A stretch of 64,000 bases of DNA from Streptomyces actinomycinicus. Lineage in GTDB: Bacteria; Actinomycetota; Actinomycetes; Streptomycetales; Streptomycetaceae. A program made the position numbers and the translations under genes. The DNA lies in the NCBI RefSeq assembly GCF_016741775.1, contig NZ_JAERRK010000029.1:33023-97022 (forward strand), read 5' to 3'. The notes beneath the pieces were generated by a model that ran no database searches, was not told where the DNA came from, and worked only from the letters and a program-made list of their open reading frames with translations. Shown one piece after another: positions 58,599 to 64,000 of the stretch. Positions within the stretch are counted from its first letter, which is position 1, and every line of letters starts with the position of its first letter.

Positions 58599-59834
58599 AT
58601 GCCCAAGCGCGAGCGCGTCATGCGGATGTCGGTCGAGCTGCCGCTGTGGCGGGCGCTCACCGGCTACCGCGTCCTGACCATGCTGTACGCCATCGGCCTG
58701 TGCGCCACCGCGTACGACCGGTTCGCCCGGCCCTGGGTCGCCGTCGCCTACTACGCCGTCCTGGTCGTCTGGACCCTGGCCACCCTGCCCAAGGTCGCCT
58801 CCGCGGCGAGCTGCACCCGGCGCTTCCTGGCCGTGGACCTCAGCATCGCCCTCGCCGGCATCCTGCTCACCCCGGTCGCCGACAGCCACCAGCGGATCGC
58901 GGACGGTGGTCCCACCCTGCCCTCGATATGGACCGCCGGCGCCGTGCTCGCCTTCGCCCTCAAGGGCGGCTGGCGCTGGGCGGCCGTCGCCTCCACGGCC
59001 GTGGCCGTGGTCAACCTGGTCGAACGCGGCCACCCGGCCCGGGACACCGTGCACAACGTGATCCTCGTCTGGGTCGCCTCCATCGCCATCGGCTACGTGG
59101 TGGAGGTCGCCCGCGCCTCCGAGCGCACCCTCGCCCGCGCCCTGGAGATCGAGGCCGCGACCCGGGAACGGGAGCGGCTGGCCCGGGACATCCACGACGG
59201 CGTCCTGCAGGTGCTGGCCATGGTGAAGCGCAGGGGCGCGGCCCTCGGCGGGGAGGCGGCCGAACTGGGCCGGCTGGCCGGAGAGCAGGAAGTGGCCCTG
59301 CGCACGCTGGTGTCGGGCGGTCTGCTGCGGGTCTCCCGGGTCTCGGAGGACCTGGCGGACGGCGCCGTCGTCCGCGTGGTCGACGAACCGTACGAGGACG
59401 AACCGGACGGTCCGGCGGACCTGCGCGCCCTGCTCGCCCCCTACGCCTGCGCCCGGGTCAGCCTCGCCGAGCCGGGTGCCCCGGTGCTGCTGCCGCCGCC
59501 CGCCGCCCGCGAGGTGGCCGCCGCCGTCGGAGCCGCCCTGGACAACGTGCAGCGGCACGCCGGGGCCCAGGCGCGGGCCTGGATCCTCGTGGAGGACGAG
59601 CCGGACGAGATCGTCGTCACCGTCCGGGACGAGGGCCCCGGCATCCCCGAGGGCCGGCTCGCGCAGGCCGAGGGCGAGGGCCGGCTCGGGGTGGCCCAGT
59701 CGATCCGCGGCCGGCTGCGCGACCTCGGCGGCAGCGCCGAGATCGTCTCCGTCCCCGGGCAGGGCACGGAAGTCGAACTGAAGGTACCGAAGGGCGCCCT
59801 GCGGGCGCGGGGGCAGAAGGCGGAGCAGAGATGA
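58599..59834 (+). CDS. macS: Sensor histidine kinase MacS
   Basis: The membrane sensor (411 aa) has about five to six helices in 20-170, a linker, HisKA_3 motif RLARDIHDGVLQ with His199, and the ATPase boxes AAVGAALDNVQRHAGA and DEGPGIPEG. The order acyltransferase-kinase-regulator-pfkA matches the S. coelicolor locus of MacRS, which affects development and actinorhodin. ATG 58599 or ATG 58626 may be used. It overlaps macR by ATGA. Confidence 0.9.
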   Translation: MPKRERVMRMSVELPLWRALTGYRVLTMLYAIGLCATAYDRFARPWVAVAYYAVLVVWTLATLPKVASAASCTRRFLAVDLSIALAGILLTPVADSHQRIADGGPTLPSIWTAGAVLAFALKGGWRWAAVASTAVAVVNLVERGHPARDTVHNVILVWVASIAIGYVVEVARASERTLARALEIEAATRERERLARDIHDGVLQVLAMVKRRGAALGGEAAELGRLAGEQEVALRTLVSGGLLRVSRVSEDLADGAVVRVVDEPYEDEPDGPADLRALLAPYACARVSLAEPGAPVLLPPPAAREVAAAVGAALDNVQRHAGAQARAWILVEDEPDEIVVTVRDEGPGIPEGRLAQAEGEGRLGVAQSIRGRLRDLGGSAEIVSVPGQGTEVELKVPKGALRARGQKAEQR

Positions 59835-60508
59835 CGCAGCAGCAGGACCCGATCAAGGTCATGGTGGTCGACGACCACCCGATGTGGCGGGACGCGGTCG
59901 CCCGGGACCTGGCCGAGTCCGGCCTGCAGGTGGTCGCCACCGCGGGCGACGGCGAGCAGGCCGTCCGCCGTGCCAAGGCCGCCGCCCCCGACGTGCTGGT
60001 CCTGGACCTGAACCTGCCCGCCAAGCCCGGCGTCCAGGTGTGCAAGGAACTCGTCGCCCACAACCCCGCGTTGCGCGTCCTCGTCCTCTCGGCGAGCGGC
60101 GAGCACGCGGACGTGCTGGAGGCCGTGAAGTCCGGCGCGACCGGCTACCTGCTGAAGTCGGCGTCCACCGAGGAACTCCTGGACGCGGTGCGCCGTACCG
60201 CCGTCGGTGACCCGGTGTTCACCCCCGGCCTGGCCGGCCTGGTACTCGGCGAGTACCGGCGCCTGGCCTCCGAACCCGCGCCCGCCCCGGACGCCGGTGA
60301 GCCCGGCGCGCCCCGGCTGACGGACCGGGAGACGGAGGTGCTGCGGCTGGTGGCGAAGGGCCTGAGCTACAAGCAGATCGCCGAACGCCTCGTCATCTCC
60401 CACCGCACGGTGCAGAACCACGTCCAGAACACCCTCGGCAAGCTCCAGTTGCACAACAGGGTGGAGCTGGTGCGGTACGCGATCGAGCGCGGGCTCGACG
60501 AGGAGTAG
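59831..60508 (+). CDS. macR: LuxR-type response regulator MacR
   Basis: The receiver (1-125) has Asp14-Asp15, phospho-site Asp59 in VLVLDLNLPAKPG, and GYLLKSAS with the conserved lysine. The LuxR helix-turn-helix (about 158-215) contains LTDRETEVLRLVAKGLS and SHRTVQNHVQNTLGKL. ATG 59831 overlaps the macS stop. Downstream, repeats and hairpins fill the gap to pfkA. Confidence 0.92.
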   Translation: MTQQQDPIKVMVVDDHPMWRDAVARDLAESGLQVVATAGDGEQAVRRAKAAAPDVLVLDLNLPAKPGVQVCKELVAHNPALRVLVLSASGEHADVLEAVKSGATGYLLKSASTEELLDAVRRTAVGDPVFTPGLAGLVLGEYRRLASEPAPAPDAGEPGAPRLTDRETEVLRLVAKGLSYKQIAERLVISHRTVQNHVQNTLGKLQLHNRVELVRYAIERGLDEE

Positions 60509-60667
60509 ATCCGACCAGTGATCCGACCGGTAATCCGACCGGTGATCGGATCAGTAAAGCGGCGTCCCGGCAATTCACCGGAATTGCCCTTCCCGCCTCT
60601 CCCTGCGTGACGCGTATCGCCATTACCGTGACTCAGCGTCAGGTAACCGCGGCGAAGGGACATTTCC
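60508..60667. promoter_or_regulatory. Repeat- and hairpin-rich region upstream of pfkA
   Basis: Four 12-bp direct repeats run from 60508 to 60555 (GATCCGACCAGT, GATCCGACCGGT, AATCCGACCGGT, GATCGGATCAGT), including ATCCGA/TCGGAT inverted halves. GGCAATTC-ACCG-GAATTGCC (60569-60588) is a perfect hairpin, possibly the macRS terminator. TTACC...GGTAA with GTGAC...GTCA inside (60623-60646) is a bulged inverted repeat just before the pfkA ribosome site. Confidence 0.65.
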
Positions 60668-61696
60668 ATGCGGGTCGGAGTACTGACCGGAGGCGGCGAC
60701 TGCCCCGGGCTCAACGCCGTCATCCGGGGCGTCGTCCGCAAGGGCGTGCAGGAGTACGGCTACGACTTCGTCGGCTTCCGGGACGGCTGGCGGGGTCCTC
60801 TCGAGAACGACACCGTCCGCCTCGACATCCCCGCGGTGCGCGGCATCCTGCCCCGCGGCGGCACGGTCCTGGGATCCTCGCGGACCAACCCGCTCAAGGT
60901 GGAGGGCGGCATCCGCAGGATCAAGGAGAACCTGGCCAAGCAGGAGGTCGAGGCACTCATCGCGATCGGCGGTGAGGACACCCTCGGGGTGGCCGCGCGG
61001 CTCGCCGACGAGTACGGCGTGCCCTGCGTGGGCGTACCGAAGACCATCGACAACGACCTGTCCGCCACCGACTACACCTTCGGCTTCGACACCGCCGTCA
61101 ACATCGCCACCGAGGCCATCGACCGTCTGCACACCACCGCCGAGTCCCACATGCGCGTCCTCGTCTGCGAGGTGATGGGCCGGCACGCCGGCTGGATCGC
61201 CCTGCACTCGGGGCTGGCCGGCGGTGCCAACGTCATCCTCATCCCCGAGCAGCGCTTCGACCTGGACCAGGTGTGCGCCTGGATCACCTCCCGCTTCAAG
61301 GCGTCGTACGCGCCGATCGTCGTCGTCGCCGAGGGCGCGATGCCGAAGGACGGCCAGATGGTCCTCAAGGACGAGTCCCTCGACTCCTTCGGGCACGTCC
61401 GCCTGTCCGGGGTCGGCGAGTGGCTGGCCAAGGAGATCGAGCGGCGCACCGGCAAGGAGGCCCGCACCACGGTCCTCGGGCACATCCAGCGCGGCGGCAC
61501 CCCCAGCGCCTTCGACCGCTGGCTCGCCACCCGCTTCGGCCTGCACGCCATCGACTGCGTCCACGACGGCGACTTCGGCAAGATGGTCGCCCTGCGCGGC
61601 ACCGACATCGTCCGCGTCCCGATCGCCGAGGCCACGGCCAAGCTGAAGACCGTGGACCCGGAGCTGTACCGGGAGGTCGGGGTGTTCTTCGGCTGA
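60668..61696 (+). CDS. pfkA: 6-phosphofructokinase PfkA
   Basis: PfkA phosphorylates fructose-6-phosphate in glycolysis. It is 342 residues and starts MRVGVLTGGGDCPGLN. The donor site reads GGEDT (101-105) and the catalytic block PKTIDNDL with Asp128 and Asp130. GGEDT plus KTIDND is the pattern of pyrophosphate-type and group III enzymes, so ATP use is not proven by sequence. Further fructose-phosphate motifs are MGRHAGWIA and HIQRGGTPSAFDR. ATG 60668 follows AAGGGAC. Confidence 0.95.
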   Translation: MRVGVLTGGGDCPGLNAVIRGVVRKGVQEYGYDFVGFRDGWRGPLENDTVRLDIPAVRGILPRGGTVLGSSRTNPLKVEGGIRRIKENLAKQEVEALIAIGGEDTLGVAARLADEYGVPCVGVPKTIDNDLSATDYTFGFDTAVNIATEAIDRLHTTAESHMRVLVCEVMGRHAGWIALHSGLAGGANVILIPEQRFDLDQVCAWITSRFKASYAPIVVVAEGAMPKDGQMVLKDESLDSFGHVRLSGVGEWLAKEIERRTGKEARTTVLGHIQRGGTPSAFDRWLATRFGLHAIDCVHDGDFGKMVALRGTDIVRVPIAEATAKLKTVDPELYREVGVFFG

Positions 61697-61713
61697 CGGC
61701 GCCGACCGGACGG

Positions 61714-63585
61714 CTACACGGTCGTGCGGCGCAGCCGGCCGACCAGCTCCCGCACGATCGCGGCCCCGTTCAGCGTCAGGACCGATTCCGGATGGAACTG
61801 CACCCCGTGGAACCCGGGGCCCCGGAGCGCGTGCACCTCGCCGTTCGCGGCCCGGCTCACCTCGATGCCGTGCGCGGCGAGTTCCCTCGCCGCGTCGTCG
61901 TCGCAGCGCGCCACGAAGCTGTTGTAGAAGCCGACGGTCTCACGCCGGCCGAACAGGTCGATCTCCGTCTGCGCACCCTGGTACGGCACCTCCTTCCGTA
62001 CGATCTCCAGGCCCAGCTCCGCCGCGATCAGCTCGTGCCCGAGGCAGACGCCGAGGACGCCGTGGCGGTGCTCCCGGATCACCTCGGCGGTGAGGTTCCG
62101 CAGGAACCGCATCTTCGGGTCGTCGAGGCGGGCGGGATCACCGGGGCCGGGTCCGAGCACGACCGGTCCCCCGTGGGCGAGCACCGCCTCCCGCAGCCCC
62201 GGCTCGTCGTACCGCCGGACGGTCACCTCGAGGCCGCCCGACCGCAGGACGTGAGCGAGCATCGCGGTGAAGGTGTCCTCGCCGTCGACCACGAGGGCGT
62301 GCCCGGCCGGCTGCGGCGTGCGCTCCCGCATCCGCAGCCAGAACGGCGCCAGCGACGCGCGCCGGCCGTCCAGCGCGGCCCGCACCCGCGGGTCCTCGGC
62401 CAGCCGGGGCAGCTCCCGCTCCGCACGCGGCCGGCCTGGTCCCACCCCGAGGGCGGCCAGCACCCCCGCCGCCTTCGCGTGCGTCTCGGCGACCTCGCCC
62501 GCGGGGTCCGAGCCGCGCACCAGCGTCGCCCCGACCGGGACGCGCAGCCGGCCCTCCGCCGAGATGTCGGCGGTGCGGATCAGGATTGGGGAGTCAAGCG
62601 TCTGCGCGCCCCCCGAGTCCCGCCCGAGCAGCGCCAGCGCACCGGAGTAGTACCCGCGCCCGGCGCCGTCCCGTCCGAGGGGTTCGTACCGCTCGATCAC
62701 CCGGCAGGCGTTCTGTACCGGCGACCCGGTCACGGTCGCCGCGAACATGGTCTCCCGCAGCACCTCCCGCACATCCAGGGAGGACTTCCCGCGCAGCTCG
62801 TACTCGGTGTGTGCGAGATGGGCCATCTCCTTGAGCCGGGGGCCCACGACCACCCCGCCCCCGTCGCCGACGGTGCACATCATCTTCAGTTCCTCGTCGA
62901 CGACCATGGACAGCTCCTCGATCTCCTTGCCGTCGGCCAGGAAGTCCAGCAGGTGCCCGGGCGTCGGCCCCCCGGCGGGATAGCGGTACGTCCCGCTGAT
63001 CGGGTTCATCACGACCGTCCCGCCGGACATCCGGACGTGCACCTCGGGACTGGCACCCACCAGCGTCCGGTCCCCGGTGTGGACGACGAAGGTCCAGTAC
63101 GCGCCCCGCTCGCCCTCCAGCAGCCGCCGGAACAGTGCCAGCGCGTCCGCGCGGGAGAACCCGGGGATCTCGCCCTCGTACGTCCGCCGGATCACGAAGT
63201 TCGCGCCCTCGCCCCGGCCGATCGCCTCGGTCAGCACCTGCCGGACGATCTCCGCGTACTCCTCGTCCCCGACGTCGAAGCCACGCCCTTCGACGCGCAC
63301 CCGGTGCCCCGGGAGCTGGGACAACGCCGTCGCGAGCGGGATCTCGTACGAGTCCTCGGGCACCAGTGCCAGCAGCGGGGTGCCGTCGTCACGGACGTCG
63401 AAGCCGCGCTCGCGGATCTGCCGGAACGGGATCAGGGCGAGGCCCTCGTCGGGCAGGTCGGCGAGCCGGTCACGGCGGGTCACCGGGCCGAGCAGCACCT
63501 CCACGGTCTGCCCGGAGCGGCCCGGGGTACGGCGGCGGAGCAGGGCGAACGGGCGGGGGTCGGTCAGCAGGTCCTGCAGATGCAC
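61714..63585 (-). CDS. trpE: Fused anthranilate synthase (TrpE-TrpG)
   Basis: This enzyme makes anthranilate from chorismate and glutamine, the first step toward tryptophan. It is 623 residues. The chorismate part (about 1-410) has MNPISGTYRYP, DEELKMMCTVGDGG, GYYSGALALL and GATLVRGSDP. The C-terminal glutamine amidotransferase (about 425-620) has GPGPGDP, the nucleophile Cys in GVCLGHE, and QFHPESVLT. The normal TrpE feedback motif LLES is not visible. The start follows GAAGGAG. An attenuator with the trpL peptide lies upstream. The single-chain layout is the phenazine/PhzE-like form used in several actinomycetes. Confidence 0.95.
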   Translation of the reverse strand: MHLQDLLTDPRPFALLRRRTPGRSGQTVEVLLGPVTRRDRLADLPDEGLALIPFRQIRERGFDVRDDGTPLLALVPEDSYEIPLATALSQLPGHRVRVEGRGFDVGDEEYAEIVRQVLTEAIGRGEGANFVIRRTYEGEIPGFSRADALALFRRLLEGERGAYWTFVVHTGDRTLVGASPEVHVRMSGGTVVMNPISGTYRYPAGGPTPGHLLDFLADGKEIEELSMVVDEELKMMCTVGDGGGVVVGPRLKEMAHLAHTEYELRGKSSLDVREVLRETMFAATVTGSPVQNACRVIERYEPLGRDGAGRGYYSGALALLGRDSGGAQTLDSPILIRTADISAEGRLRVPVGATLVRGSDPAGEVAETHAKAAGVLAALGVGPGRPRAERELPRLAEDPRVRAALDGRRASLAPFWLRMRERTPQPAGHALVVDGEDTFTAMLAHVLRSGGLEVTVRRYDEPGLREAVLAHGGPVVLGPGPGDPARLDDPKMRFLRNLTAEVIREHRHGVLGVCLGHELIAAELGLEIVRKEVPYQGAQTEIDLFGRRETVGFYNSFVARCDDDAARELAAHGIEVSRAANGEVHALRGPGFHGVQFHPESVLTLNGAAIVRELVGRLRRTTV

Positions 63586-63638
63586 GGGCGGGGCTCCTTC
63601 TCGATCTTCTGACGGAGAGGAACAGCCCCGGGAAACGC

Positions 63639-63665
63639 CGAAGGCCGCCCCTCGGGCGGCCTTCG
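63639..63665 (-). terminator. trp attenuator terminator
   Basis: CGAAGGCCGCCC, CTC loop, then its perfect complement, between trpL and trpE. It should form when leader translation is fast, that is when tryptophan-charged tRNA is plentiful. Confidence 0.85.
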
Positions 63666-63685
63666 CGAAGTCTGTGTACGCGCAG

Positions 63686-63742
63686 TCAGCGGGCCGCCGG
63701 AGAAGCGGTCCACCACCAGTTCTGGATAGACGGCGCGAACAT
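63686..63742 (-). CDS. trpL: trp leader peptide TrpL
   Basis: An 18-residue peptide, MFAPSIQNWWWTASPAAR, holds three consecutive tryptophans in the correct place ahead of the attenuator hairpin and trpE. A -10-like TAGGGT (63755 to 63750) ends seven bases before the ATG, and no Shine-Dalgarno sequence exists, so the transcript may be leaderless. Ribosome stalling at the Trp codons should allow an alternative fold and trpE expression. Confidence 0.9.
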   Translation of the reverse strand: MFAPSIQNWWWTASPAAR

Positions 63743-63831
63743 GCAGCGAACCCTACCGCACCCCGCCGGTGTCCGCGGGGTAAGCAATCCGTCTCATTCT
63801 TCGAGCCAGAGGAAAATCATCCCACTCGACC

Positions 63832-63846
63832 CCGTAATGTTTACGG
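63832..63846. promoter_or_regulatory. 15-bp palindrome at the DAHP synthase promoter
   Basis: CCGTAA-TGT-TTACGG overlaps a TAATGT -10-like box (63835-63840), a few bases before the GTG start. It is in the divergent gap shared with trpL-trpE and is a plausible operator. Confidence 0.5.
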
Positions 63847-63848
63847 AG

Positions 63849-64000
63849 TGACCGTGAACGCTAAGACCAGCCCGAGCGCTGGCAACACCTGGCGAGACCT
63901 GCCCGCGGCGCAGCAGCCCGAGTACCCCGACGCCGAGGCTCTGCGCGCAGTGATCGCGGACCTCGAGTCGTATCCGCCGCTCGTCTTCGCGGGCGAGTGC
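63849..64000 (+). CDS. Class II 3-deoxy-7-phosphoheptulonate (DAHP) synthase, N-terminal part
   Basis: The frame gives MTVNAKTSPSAGNTWRDLPA, continuing to SYPPLVFAGEC at the window edge, the known beginning of the actinobacterial class II DAHP synthase. It joins phosphoenolpyruvate and erythrose-4-phosphate at the entry to the shikimate pathway. GTG 63849 is the family start; GTG 63855 has better spacing from GGAG. The rest of the gene is outside the window. Being divergent from trpE, it links first and branch-point steps of tryptophan supply. Confidence 0.88.

Overview
The window is chromosomal DNA of a Streptomyces-type actinomycete. It has very high GC with strong third-position GC, many GTG starts, ATGA/GTGA stop-start overlaps, the actinobacterial bcc-aa3 respiratory genes, and the glkA, macRS, pfkA and trpE neighbours in an order I know from Streptomyces coelicolor. 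It is mainly conserved core chromosome. I see no tRNA, rRNA, prophage, insertion sequence, CRISPR array or secondary-metabolite cluster.

Layout. 1-18.8 kb: the end of an unknown gene, a metallo-beta-lactamase/CobU fusion, a small conserved protein, a periplasmic HtrA-type protease, a methyltransferase and a DUF3043 protein, the pspA-pspAA stress pair, a secreted DUF3616 protein, a two-component system next to an RND transporter, nadA divergent from erpA, a large membrane-anchored protein, a small protein and a PfkB-type kinase. 18.8-31 kb: a cysteine desulfurase-TusA fusion, then the terminal respiratory genes ctaC-ctaD-ctaF and ctaE-qcrC-qcrA-qcrB. These are split by an L,D-transpeptidase and a receiver-like protein, and trpD follows. 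31-44.7 kb: a SAM-IV riboswitch before a class V aminotransferase, a Ser/Thr kinase with PQQ repeats, an Lrp ligand-binding protein, a rhomboid, a zinc-ribbon protein, a NYN protein, two tandem NlpC/P60 hydrolases, a lipoprotein peptidase and two mannosyltransferase-like enzymes. 44.7-64 kb: a cholesterol-oxidase-like GMC enzyme, an acyl-CoA ligase, a phosphoesterase, an SRPBCC protein, an ArsA-like ATPase, a DUF5304 protein, glucokinase, an EEP-family hydrolase, a serine hydrolase with its probable TetR regulator, an esterase, an acyltransferase, macS-macR, pfkA, a trpL-attenuated trpE(G) fusion, and the start of class II DAHP synthase.

How it works together. The cta and qcr genes encode a quinol-to-oxygen supercomplex. 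DAHP synthase, trpE and trpD supply the tryptophan branch. nadA needs an Fe-S cluster, and erpA (Fe-S insertion) lies divergent to it. The desulfurase-TusA fusion and the SAM-controlled aminotransferase belong to sulfur handling.

The most interesting signals are regulatory: three CGTC-N4-TGACG sites at the nadA promoter, a perfect 21-bp palindrome over the ctaE start codon, a shared 17-bp operator before the serine hydrolase and tetR genes, repeat-rich DNA before pfkA, a probably leaderless trp leader peptide, and a family of 61-69-bp tandem repeats in several intergenic gaps. I did not find a convincing new multi-gene system. All boundaries come from reading the sequence, with no database search.
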